Under the pieces are notes generated by a model that searched no databases, was not told the DNA's origin, and saw nothing but the letters and a program-made list of their open reading frames with translations. A stretch of 64,000 nt of DNA, from contig CACVAX010000038.1 of the NCBI GenBank assembly GCA_902727935.1, positions 1 through 64,000 on the forward strand, in the 5' to 3' direction. Shown here piece by piece: positions 39,617 to 47,605 of the stretch. The DNA comes from an uncultured Sulfurovum sp. (GTDB taxonomy: Bacteria; Campylobacterota; Campylobacteria; Campylobacterales; Sulfurovaceae). The translations under genes and the position numbers were made by a program. Each line of letters begins with the position of its first letter. Position 1 is the first letter of the stretch.

Positions 39617-39877
39617 TTACACGTCTACCTTTTTAACCACAAAAGATTTTTCGAGTTTTACCACGGTTGTGTCGTTCAGTTTAATTTTGATAAAATCCTC
39701 TTCAACTTTAATGATTTCAGCATGAAGTCCACCAGTAGTGATGACAGCATCACCTTTAGTTAGTGCATCTAACATTGCTTTATGTTCTTTTTGTTGTTTC
39801 TGCTGAGGTCTGATGATTAGAAAATAAAAAATAGCGAATAAAAAAATGAGGGGTAGAAATTGTCCTACTTCTTGCAT
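39617..39877 (-). CDS. yajC: Preprotein translocase subunit YajC
   Basis: 86 residues: one N-terminal membrane helix (FLPLIFLFAIFYFLIIRPQQKQQKEHKAML) with the RPQQK motif and a cytosolic domain (LTKGDAVITTGGLHAEIIKVEEDFIKIKL). Accessory to SecDF. The ATG at 39877 is only 11 bases from the divergent lnt start, and its AAAGGA ribosome site overlaps the lnt start codon on the other strand. Confidence 0.94.
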   Translation of the reverse strand: MQEVGQFLPLIFLFAIFYFLIIRPQQKQQKEHKAMLDALTKGDAVITTGGLHAEIIKVEEDFIKIKLNDTTVVKLEKSFVVKKVDV

Positions 39878-39888
39878 AAGGGAATCCT

Positions 39889-41184
39889 TTGAGTTTATCT
39901 ATAAAAATTAGCGATTATTTTACCATTAACAATATAACACGAGGCTTTTTCATCGCCCTTTTAAGTGCTGCTTCACTCTACCTTGACTGGTTTGGTTTTG
40001 TAAACTATTTTATCAACACCATTTTAGGAATATTAACTTTCTATTACCTACTTCAAGCCAATAGAAAAATTTGGTTTTGGTTTGGTTTTTTTATGGCAAC
40101 GCTTTGGTTTTGGTGGTTAATGGTAAGTTTTAAAAACTACGGCTTTGCATGGGCTATTCCCCTTGGTCTGCTTATTTCTTCATCTACCTTTGCTTTTCTT
40201 TTCAGCTTATCTGCTTGGCTTTCAGAATATTTAGGTCAAAAATTTTCTAAGACCTATTCTAACCTCATCGTTCTACTAATTAAAGCCATTATTTTACTTT
40301 TATTCTCATACATTCATCCTTTTGGTTTTGATTGGTATAAGCCAGAACTTATTTTTACAAACTCTTATATCGGCATTGAAAAATGGCAGTTTGCATTGGT
40401 CTTAATAGCCATAGTCTCAGCCATTTATAAAAAACAACTACTTTTTTTACTTGTGATTATTGGAGCTTATCCTTATGCTTCACATTTTGAAACTCCCACA
40501 AAACTAAGTGATAACATTGCCTTAAGCAATTTCCAGATTAGTGTTATCGACAAATGGAAACATGAACTGCAACAACAACATATTAATATGACTTTTCAAA
40601 CCATTAATAGAGCCATTAATCAAAAAAAATCGTTGGTTATTTTACCAGAGTCTATTTTTGCCCTTTATCTCAATAAACAACCTCTTCTGATGCAAGAACT
40701 TCTTGAACGTTCAGAGGAAATCAGCATTGTTTTAGGGGCATTGTACATGGATGAAACAATTCCTAGAAATTCAACTTATATCTTTAAAAATGGAGAATAT
40801 AGCGTGGCTAACAAAGTAGTACTTGTACCTTTTGGAGAAAGAAATCCCTTACCTGAATGGATGGGAAAAATAATCAATAAGCTCTTTTATGATGGAGCAC
40901 CTGACTATGTAGCAGCGCAAAAACCCATAGATTACGAAGTTGCAGGAAAAACATTTAGAAATGCCATTTGTTATGAAGCCTGTTCTGAAGAACTCTATGT
41001 TGGTAAACCTAAAAATATGATTGTCATTTCAAACAACGGTTGGGTTTCACCATCCATTGAACCTACCCAACAAAAAATATTACTACAATATTATTCTAAA
41101 AAATATGGCACTACCATTTACCATTCTGTCAATATGTCTGACTCTTATATTATTCAAAAAGGTAAAGTGATTTATGTTCCGTAA
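39889..41184 (+). CDS. lnt: Apolipoprotein N-acyltransferase, short form
   Basis: 431 residues with a TTG start (AAGGGA five bases upstream). Residues 1-200 hold several membrane helices. Residues about 210-425 are the nitrilase-like domain: catalytic Glu in VILPESIFALYL, the Lys region in VLVPFGERNPLPEWM, and the Cys in AICYEACSEELY. It N-acylates the lipid Cys of lipoproteins in the inner membrane, relevant to the many lipoproteins in this window. Shorter than the E. coli enzyme of about 510 residues, as in Campylobacter, where the gene (Cj1095) is also divergent from yajC. Overlaps yidD by 11 bases. Confidence 0.88.
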   Translation: MSLSIKISDYFTINNITRGFFIALLSAASLYLDWFGFVNYFINTILGILTFYYLLQANRKIWFWFGFFMATLWFWWLMVSFKNYGFAWAIPLGLLISSSTFAFLFSLSAWLSEYLGQKFSKTYSNLIVLLIKAIILLLFSYIHPFGFDWYKPELIFTNSYIGIEKWQFALVLIAIVSAIYKKQLLFLLVIIGAYPYASHFETPTKLSDNIALSNFQISVIDKWKHELQQQHINMTFQTINRAINQKKSLVILPESIFALYLNKQPLLMQELLERSEEISIVLGALYMDETIPRNSTYIFKNGEYSVANKVVLVPFGERNPLPEWMGKIINKLFYDGAPDYVAAQKPIDYEVAGKTFRNAICYEACSEELYVGKPKNMIVISNNGWVSPSIEPTQQKILLQYYSKKYGTTIYHSVNMSDSYIIQKGKVIYVP

Positions 41185-41488
41185 GTTTTTTATCGCCCCT
41201 ATCAAAGGGTATCAATACATTTCAAAAATGCTACCAGCTTCGTGTCGTTACTACCCTACTTGTTCAGAATATGCCAAATGGCAATTTGAATTCAATAGAG
41301 CCGATAAAGCACTCACCCAAAGTACACTTAGAATATTACGTTGTAACCAACTCTTTGCTGGGGGTATTGACTATCCTGTGGTGAAATATAAAAAACCTAA
41401 GATCTTAGAACTTTCACAAAAAGTTAAGATAAAGTACTGGATAGTGCCAAAAGAAAAAGCGTATTTTTTTATTGTTAAAGCTTTTTAG
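41174..41488 (+). CDS. yidD: Membrane protein insertion efficiency factor YidD
   Basis: 104 residues with the family signature APIKGYQYISKMLPASCRYYPTCSEYA near the N-terminus. The usual tail follows the CNQLFAGGIDYPVV segment (normally CHPFxxGGxDPV). YidD is an inner-face membrane-associated protein that helps Sec/YidC-dependent insertion. It usually neighbours rnpA-yidC; here it overlaps lnt, placing it beside the secDF-yajC locus, a functionally sensible position. Confidence 0.88.
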   Translation: MFRKFFIAPIKGYQYISKMLPASCRYYPTCSEYAKWQFEFNRADKALTQSTLRILRCNQLFAGGIDYPVVKYKKPKILELSQKVKIKYWIVPKEKAYFFIVKAF

Positions 41489-41518
41489 GCTTTAACAATC
41501 TATACATCAAATAATTCT

Positions 41519-41824
41519 TTATTTAATAATAACGGCCTCCCCTTTAAGCACACAAATAAGTTTTGTGCTATCTTGATAATGCCAAACACGTACGATGGTA
41601 TTATTATCTTGTTTTGCAATTTTTATGGTATCAGATATCTTCATGGCACTCGTATTACCTTGCTCATCACAACTTGGAATACTTTCAGCTTCTACCCCAA
41701 GCACTCCTTTTTGAGCAAACTCCTCTTCACAAGCTGTAAAAAAGAGTAGTATTATTCCTAAGAGTAATAAATTTAAATTACAAAAATCTTTTTTGATTTT
41801 CTTATTATTGTACAACATCTTCAA
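41519..41824 (-). CDS. Small lipoprotein, unknown
   Basis: 101 residues. A basic N-terminus (NNKKIKKDF) is followed by LNLLLLGIILLFFTAC, a lipobox. The mature part of about 68 residues is beta-rich (SAMKISDTIKIAKQDNNTIVRVWHYQDSTKLICVLKGEAVIIK) with two more Cys. The ATG overlaps the stop of the upstream exported-protein gene by four bases (ATGA), so the two are translationally coupled and probably act together. No family recognised. Confidence 0.65.
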   Translation of the reverse strand: MKMLYNNKKIKKDFCNLNLLLLGIILLFFTACEEEFAQKGVLGVEAESIPSCDEQGNTSAMKISDTIKIAKQDNNTIVRVWHYQDSTKLICVLKGEAVIIK

Positions 41825-43263
41825 TTTCCTATTATCATAAATTCATTATTTAATTCATAGTCAATAACAATGACAACATTACTCTTTCCATACTGTTCTT
41901 TTTCCTCTTGGGTAGTGGCAAGAAGTTCTGCATGAATTGATTTGGATGAAACTTCATTAAACATAATAGTAGGGTCTTGCTGATTCCCACAATTTTCACC
42001 TTCTAACTTAAATCCAGTCAATACTTTATTGTGCTTTAAAAGTTTCATATAGGCAACATAGTTGACATCTTTACAGTCCTCCCTATCTTCACCAAATGCT
42101 TGATGTTTCACTTCTATAAACTGATTCTCTTTAGCATTTTCAAACTCCACTATTATTTGATCTTCTAATTCTTTTTGATGCACAGAAATACTAGAAAGCC
42201 CTTTAGCCAACTGCAATGGTTCAGTCAAAAGTTTAAACCTTTTTATGTCTAAAACTTCTTCTTTCATGTACCACCCTTCAAAAACAACTTTTGTACTTTG
42301 AGTTCGATTTCCTTGTGTATCTTCAACAAAATACGTAAAATCTAAATCCTCATGTTCATACTCAGAGGTTATTTCAAAACTGCCATCTTCATTTTCAACC
42401 AAAAAGTTAATAATCTCATAACCTTTAAATTCTATGTTTATTAAATCAGAAAAGTTTGCATGACCTCTAATTGTAATTGTCCCATTTTCATTGATATTAA
42501 CTGACTCAATCGTCTCTGAAATACTTATGTTATTGTCAACTAAAGGCTCTTCTTCAAGACTATTACTCAATAAATAACAAGCCCTACCTTGACAGATATC
42601 ATCTACTTTAGAGTTGGATGCTGTATTACTACTTTCTAATTCACCTGTTATACTATTTGGAAAACCAACATAAGGAGAATAAAATTCTTCTTGACTCATC
42701 TCATAATCTTCAAAAAAGTCTACAGCTAACTCCTCTTCAATATAAGTCTCTTCTTCTCTAAACTGTGGACTTGATTTTTTAAACACAGGATTACCAGTAC
42801 TCTCCATCTGACTCATATTAAAATCCATAGAAGTAACATCATTTAATACCGTAAGTTTATTATTAGGCAATTCTTCTATGCTTTGATTATCTTCTAGCTT
42901 GGCTGATAGGACTATCTTCTCTTCTTTAGTACTGCTCTTGTTTTCATCATAGCCATCTCTCAATACCTCAATTTGATGACTCAAGTATTCAGTTTTTGAA
43001 AAAAACTTTCCTATTTTCAAAACTGTAGGTAATATAAAGTCTTGTGCTAGTTTTGTAATGTCTTTTAAAACATTGGTACTGCTGTTGCTATCATCCTTTA
43101 ATTCTTTATTTTCAACATCTTCTGTTACTTTTATGCTAGTGTTTTTCTCATTCTCTAAATTAGGCATTAGTAATTTATTACTAACGGTATTATTTTTATG
43201 ATTTACAGCAAATAATCCATTGGTACTCAACAACAAAAAGAGTACATAAAATAATATTTTCAT
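41821..43263 (-). CDS. Exported protein with Ig-like segment, unknown
   Basis: 480 residues, signal peptide ILFYVLFLLLSTNGLFAV. Residues 25-240 are low-complexity and acidic (many Asn, Ser, Glu). Residues about 245-325 look like a bacterial Ig-like domain (SVNINENGTITIRGHANFSDLINIEF, DGSFEITSEYEHEDLDFTYFVEDTQGNRTQSTKVVF). Residues 330-480 are a beta-rich C-terminal domain with a Cys pair region (GEDREDCKD, LEGENCGNQQ). Likely periplasmic or surface-located. Transcribed ahead of the small lipoprotein. No specific family recognised. Confidence 0.65.
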   Translation of the reverse strand: MKILFYVLFLLLSTNGLFAVNHKNNTVSNKLLMPNLENEKNTSIKVTEDVENKELKDDSNSSTNVLKDITKLAQDFILPTVLKIGKFFSKTEYLSHQIEVLRDGYDENKSSTKEEKIVLSAKLEDNQSIEELPNNKLTVLNDVTSMDFNMSQMESTGNPVFKKSSPQFREEETYIEEELAVDFFEDYEMSQEEFYSPYVGFPNSITGELESSNTASNSKVDDICQGRACYLLSNSLEEEPLVDNNISISETIESVNINENGTITIRGHANFSDLINIEFKGYEIINFLVENEDGSFEITSEYEHEDLDFTYFVEDTQGNRTQSTKVVFEGWYMKEEVLDIKRFKLLTEPLQLAKGLSSISVHQKELEDQIIVEFENAKENQFIEVKHQAFGEDREDCKDVNYVAYMKLLKHNKVLTGFKLEGENCGNQQDPTIMFNEVSSKSIHAELLATTQEEKEQYGKSNVVIVIDYELNNEFMIIGN

Positions 43264-43483
43264 ATTAAACCCCCATTAACTTCAATAGAATATCAATTTT
43301 GGACTTTCATTAAACTTATTTTTAACTTAATATTTATATATAGATAAATTTTAAAGTTTATACTCAATTAAAAAAATTTGACATAAGTAAACACCTCTTA
43401 TAAAAAATAACGAAAAATAATGTATCAATCTTTTTCTTAACAGTACTTGTGCAATAATCGTGCAAATTTCAGCAAGGTTTCCT

Positions 43484-44494
43484 ATGTCTATAACCCTTAA
43501 TTCCCCTCTTGATATGCATCTACATCTTCGTGATGAAGAGATGCTTTCTGTTGTCGGACCTCTCTCCTCCGAAAGCTTTTCTGGGGCTATTATTATGCCC
43601 AACTTAGTACCTCCGATCACAACAAAAGAAGCACTTATCTCTTATAAAGAACGTATTTTAAAAGCCTGTAAAGGCAATACTTTTACGCCTTATATGACCC
43701 TTTTTTTTAAGCCAACTTACTCTAAAGAATTTTTAGCATCTATTAAAGATGAATTAACAGCCATTAAACTCTATCCAGCAGGTATTACCACCAATTCCCA
43801 AGGAGGTGTTTCTGGGTTTGATGTGGATGAATTACGCCCAACACTTGACGCGATGTCTGAACTGGAAATTCCTCTCTGTATTCATGGTGAGACCAATGGT
43901 TTTGTAATGGACAGAGAAGCTGAATTTGTTTCTATCTATGAGATGTTAGCCACAAACTTTCCAAAACTTAAAATTATTATGGAACATATTACCACCAAAG
44001 AAAGTGTGGAAGCCTTAGATAAGTTTGACAACCTTTATGCGACCATAACCTTACATCATTTGCTTATTACCCTTGATGATGTGGCAGGTGGAATGCTACA
44101 ACCACACCTTTTTTGTAAACCCATTGCCAAACGCCCAGAAGACAGAGAAGCATTAAGAAAGGTGGCTCTTGAAGGTCATCCAAAAGTTATGTTTGGTTCA
44201 GATTCTGCACCTCATCCACAACATGCTAAAGAATCTTGTGGTTGTGCAGCTGGTGTTTTTACAGCACCCATCGCTTTACAAGTTTTAACCGAACTTTTTA
44301 TGGAGCATTCAAGTATTGACAAGCTACAATCTTTTATTTCAAGCAATGCACGAAATATTTATTCAAACATTGAAATCCCAACAAAAACCGTTATCTTAGA
44401 AGAAAAAAATTTTGAAGTACCTGGCAAATATGCAGATGTTGTTCCCATGTTTTCTGGTGAAACATTAAAATACTCTATTATAAAAATAACCTAA
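43484..44494 (+). CDS. pyrC: Dihydroorotase
   Basis: 336 residues from the ATG at 43484, chosen for AAGG six bases upstream and because the protein family starts just before the metal motif; an in-frame ATG at 43460 lacks a ribosome site. Motifs: DMHLHLRD metal ligands, KLYPAGIT with the carboxylated Lys, IHGE, and FGSDSAPH with the catalytic Asp. It converts carbamoyl aspartate to dihydroorotate in pyrimidine synthesis. Resembles the E. coli-type (class II) enzyme in size. Confidence 0.95.
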   Translation: MSITLNSPLDMHLHLRDEEMLSVVGPLSSESFSGAIIMPNLVPPITTKEALISYKERILKACKGNTFTPYMTLFFKPTYSKEFLASIKDELTAIKLYPAGITTNSQGGVSGFDVDELRPTLDAMSELEIPLCIHGETNGFVMDREAEFVSIYEMLATNFPKLKIIMEHITTKESVEALDKFDNLYATITLHHLLITLDDVAGGMLQPHLFCKPIAKRPEDREALRKVALEGHPKVMFGSDSAPHPQHAKESCGCAAGVFTAPIALQVLTELFMEHSSIDKLQSFISSNARNIYSNIEIPTKTVILEEKNFEVPGKYADVVPMFSGETLKYSIIKIT

Positions 44495-44507
44495 GCAAAG
44501 GCAAAAA

Positions 44508-45419
44508 ATGATACATGAAAACATTGAAGGGCTTATTGGAAACACTCCTTTAGTCAAACTGAATAAACTATCCCAACTTACAGGTGCTACCATTTTAGGT
44601 AAATGTGAGTTTATGAATCCGACCTCTTCAGTTAAAGACCGAATCGCGATGAATATGATTAATGAAGCCTTAGCCTCTGGTACTATCAATGAAAACTCTA
44701 CCATTATTGAACCAACCTCTGGTAACACAGGGATTGGATTGGCTGCCATCTGTGCAGCTAAATCTCTCAAACTTGTCTTAACCATGCCAGAATCCATGAG
44801 TATTGAAAGACGCAAACTTCTAACCCATTTGGGTGCAGAAATCGTACTTACTCCAGCAGCCGATGGAATGAGTGGTGCAATTGCTAGAGCAGCTACCCTC
44901 TCTAAAGAACGTAATGGCTATGTTTTACAACAATTTGACAATCTAAATAATCCTGAAATTCATCGTAAAACAACAGCCTTAGAAATTTTAAAGGATACAG
45001 AGAATAAACTTGACTACTTTGTGGCAGCTGTTGGAACAGGGGGAACATTGACAGGAACTTCTGAAGTTTTAAAAGACTCTATTCCTATGCTTAAAGCCAT
45101 TGCTGTTGAACCAAAAAATTCTCCAGTACTCTCAGGTGGTTTAGGTGGACCTCATAAAATTCAAGGTATTGGTGCAGGATTTGTTCCTAGCATTTTAAAC
45201 ACAGAGATTTACGATGAAATTATTAAAATAGCTGATGAAGATGCCATTAAATACGCCCAAGAGGTAGCACTACAAGAAGGGCTACTTCTTGGTATTTCAG
45301 CTGGGGCAAACATTGCAGCCACAGCCCAAATAGCTTCTCGTCCAGAAAACAAAGGCAAAATCTTTGTTACCATACTTTGTGATACAGCTGAACGTTACCT
45401 CTCAACTGACTTATTTTAG
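44508..45419 (+). CDS. cysK: Cysteine synthase A
   Basis: 303 residues, PLP-dependent fold type II. Lys Schiff base in NPTSSVKDRIAMNM, substrate loop EPTSGNTGIGLA, and PLP phosphate-binding GTGGTLTG. It makes cysteine from O-acetylserine and sulfide. Follows pyrC by 13 bases (AAAGG ribosome site) and is followed two bases later by the aminotransferase gene, so all may be one transcript. cysM cannot be excluded by motif alone. Confidence 0.92.
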   Translation: MIHENIEGLIGNTPLVKLNKLSQLTGATILGKCEFMNPTSSVKDRIAMNMINEALASGTINENSTIIEPTSGNTGIGLAAICAAKSLKLVLTMPESMSIERRKLLTHLGAEIVLTPAADGMSGAIARAATLSKERNGYVLQQFDNLNNPEIHRKTTALEILKDTENKLDYFVAAVGTGGTLTGTSEVLKDSIPMLKAIAVEPKNSPVLSGGLGGPHKIQGIGAGFVPSILNTEIYDEIIKIADEDAIKYAQEVALQEGLLLGISAGANIAATAQIASRPENKGKIFVTILCDTAERYLSTDLF

Positions 45420-45421
45420 TC

Positions 45422-45988
45422 ATGCTTTTTGAAACCATTAAAGTTGAAGATGCCAAAGTCTTCAACTTAACATGGCACAATCAACGTTTTAACCATAGTC
45501 GAAAAAAACTTTTTAATAGTAATACTAACTTAAATTTAAGAGATTATATTAAAGCACCAAAAAGTGGTCTCTATCGTTGTAAAATTGTTTATAATGATAA
45601 AATTCAATCTGTTGAATATTTTGCTTATGAAGCCAAAAAACCTCAAAACTTCAAAGTTGTACAAGCTGAACTTGACTATAGCCATAAATATTATGATAGA
45701 GTAGAAATTCAAAAACTTTTTCAACAAAATTATGATGAAATCATTATTGAAAAAAATGGTTTACTCACAGATACCAGCATTGCCAATATCGCTTTTTATA
45801 ATGGACAATCATGGTTAACCCCAAAAGTTCCCCTTTTAGCAGGGTCAACAAGAGCCAGACTTCTTAATGAAGGATTTTTAAAACTACATGATATTAAAAA
45901 AGAAGATATAGAAAACTATTCACACTTCGCTTTAATGAATGCTATGATAGGATTTCGCATACAAAAATCTGTATCAATACAGATATAA
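45422..45988 (+). CDS. Aminotransferase class IV / PabC-like lyase, short form
   Basis: 188 residues. The class IV pattern is visible: FETIKVEDAKVFNLTWHNQRF at the N-terminus, the PLP Lys in LDYSHKYYDR, GLLTDTSIANIAFY and PLLAGSTRARLL. This is the set used by 4-amino-4-deoxychorismate lyase (PabC, folate pathway) and branched-chain aminotransferases. The small size (family usually 250-300) matches compact class IV proteins of Campylobacterota. Begins two bases after cysK. PabC is the most likely role but is not proven by the motifs. Confidence 0.75.
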   Translation: MLFETIKVEDAKVFNLTWHNQRFNHSRKKLFNSNTNLNLRDYIKAPKSGLYRCKIVYNDKIQSVEYFAYEAKKPQNFKVVQAELDYSHKYYDRVEIQKLFQQNYDEIIIEKNGLLTDTSIANIAFYNGQSWLTPKVPLLAGSTRARLLNEGFLKLHDIKKEDIENYSHFALMNAMIGFRIQKSVSIQI

Positions 45989-45998
45989 GGGAAAACTT

Positions 45999-46466
45999 AT
46001 GTCCATGAAAAATCTAAAAAGTTTCAAATATAAACAGCTTATGAAAGATCATATTTTAGCAACCGTTGAATATTTATTTGATGCCAATCAAGAGTTCGGG
46101 GTTGCTTGTGAAACCTCAGATGTTAACTTTCAACCTAACTTACCCACTGAACTAAAAGCCTCTCTTCCTGAAGTAACACTTTTTATGTTGGCCAACTACT
46201 CATTTGAAACAGCCAGTATTGATGCTGAATATATCTCATTTGAAGCAGGTTTTGGTACAGAAAACTTTGGTGCTTTGGTACACATCCCTTTACTCGCAGT
46301 CAAACAAATTTTTGTCGAAGAGTACCCTATACTGATTAACATTGCTTCAACAAAAGAAGAGGAAGAAATCGAAGAAGAGATTAAAGAAGATAGTCAAACC
46401 AATAATTCCATGGCAGCCCTACTTAATAATCCTGAAAATGCAAAACTTCTAAAGAAAAGAAGCTAA
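45999..46466 (+). CDS. SspB-like protein, possible ClpXP adaptor
   Basis: 155 residues. The pattern resembles alphaproteobacterial SspB: an N-terminal helix (MKDHILATVEYLFDANQEF), a strand VTLFMLANYSFETASIDAEYISFEAGFG and the following VHIPLLAVKQIFVEEYPILINI. A low-complexity acidic linker (KEEEEIEEEIKED) comes next, then a short C-terminal tail (MAALLNNPENAKLLKKRS). SspB delivers ssrA-tagged substrates to ClpX; its C-terminal tail binds ClpX. The linker-plus-tail architecture fits, but the tail sequence differs from the known ClpX-binding motif. Identification is by pattern only. Part of the pyrC-cysK run (10-base gap). Confidence 0.55.
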   Translation: MSMKNLKSFKYKQLMKDHILATVEYLFDANQEFGVACETSDVNFQPNLPTELKASLPEVTLFMLANYSFETASIDAEYISFEAGFGTENFGALVHIPLLAVKQIFVEEYPILINIASTKEEEEIEEEIKEDSQTNNSMAALLNNPENAKLLKKRS

Positions 46467-46495
46467 AGTTCCTAAAAGTAAGAACTTTTAAATCA

Positions 46496-47404
46496 TTATC
46501 TATCGCACTTTCCTGCGATAATATAATTGACAACATTATCAATAAATACATTATTTTTATTTTCTTTGGTGTAAGCAATGTAAAATTTTCTAGCCATTGA
46601 ATAGCCATAAATTCTCGATTCAAACAATTCACCACGTCTCACCTCATCGGCAATTGCATACTTAGAAATAACAGAAACAATTGGTTTATCTAAATCTGAT
46701 TTTGCACGTTTAACACTTTGTAAGGCTGCTGTACTATTAGAAACTTCTGAAAGCACATCAAAACTCTTACAAGAAACGCCTAGTTCTTGAAATACTTCAG
46801 AGATTAATTTGCGTGTATACGAACCTTGTTCTCGACAAATCCATTTAAAATCATACAACTCTTCAGTATTCACTGTTTTAGGCAAAGGTGAACTTGAAAA
46901 AAGAACCAATTCATCATCAAACCATTCTCTATAAATTAAATCTGAATCTATTGCAGGAGACTCTATAAGACCCACATCAAACTTACGGTCTTTAAGTCCT
47001 TCTACAATCTTGTCACTGGTGTCAATGCTAAGCGTTACATCATTTCCAATGCTTTCACTAATAGAGTTTAAACACTCCCCTGGAATAACATAAGAACCAA
47101 TAGTATAAGAAGCAGCCAATCGAAAAGTCATCTCTTTTTTAATAATTTTTAAAACATCTTTTTCAAGGCTAATAATCGATTTTTCTAACTGCGTGACAAC
47201 TTTATAAAGTTCATCACCTTCTGCCGTTAACTTAATACCATTTTTCTTTCTATCGATAATTTTGGCTTCTAAATAATTTTCAATATATTTTATTTGCTGG
47301 GTTACAGCTGGTTGTGAAATTCCTAGTTTAGCCGATGCTTTAGAAAAACTACGTTCTCTCGCAACCGTTAAGAAAGTTTCCATTTTTACAAAATCTTTTA
47401 ACAT
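46496..47404 (-). CDS. LysR-family transcriptional regulator
   Basis: 302 residues. N-terminal winged HTH (METFLTVARERSFSKASAKLGISQPAVTQQIKYIE) and a substrate-binding domain of the CysB/CbbR type from about 90 on (FRLAASYTIGSYVIPG, FDVGLIESP). Effector and targets are unknown. Monocistronic; the upstream 200 bases to the helicase gene are AT-rich with no gene. It converges with the SspB-like gene. Confidence 0.92.
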   Translation of the reverse strand: MLKDFVKMETFLTVARERSFSKASAKLGISQPAVTQQIKYIENYLEAKIIDRKKNGIKLTAEGDELYKVVTQLEKSIISLEKDVLKIIKKEMTFRLAASYTIGSYVIPGECLNSISESIGNDVTLSIDTSDKIVEGLKDRKFDVGLIESPAIDSDLIYREWFDDELVLFSSSPLPKTVNTEELYDFKWICREQGSYTRKLISEVFQELGVSCKSFDVLSEVSNSTAALQSVKRAKSDLDKPIVSVISKYAIADEVRRGELFESRIYGYSMARKFYIAYTKENKNNVFIDNVVNYIIAGKCDR

Positions 47405-47581
47405 TTAAATACCTCGTGTGTTTTTCATATAATTTATTAGAATTATTATATCAAATTATATTTAAACTCTCTATAAGTTATTCAAATATTTTAAAATATT
47501 TATAAAAAATATTTATACCTTAGTACTTTAATAGCTAAGCGATTGTCAATGACTATAGAGCAGATTTAACCTTAAAAGTGT

Positions 47582-47587
47582 TATAAT
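47582..47587 (+). promoter_or_regulatory. Probable -10 box for the helicase gene
   Basis: TATAAT 24 bases before the ATG at 47606, predicting a leader of about 12 bases without a clear ribosome site. The rest of 47405-47605 is AT-rich with no gene seen. Confidence 0.45.
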
Positions 47588-47605
47588 AAATTAAAAAGTA
47601 ATTAA

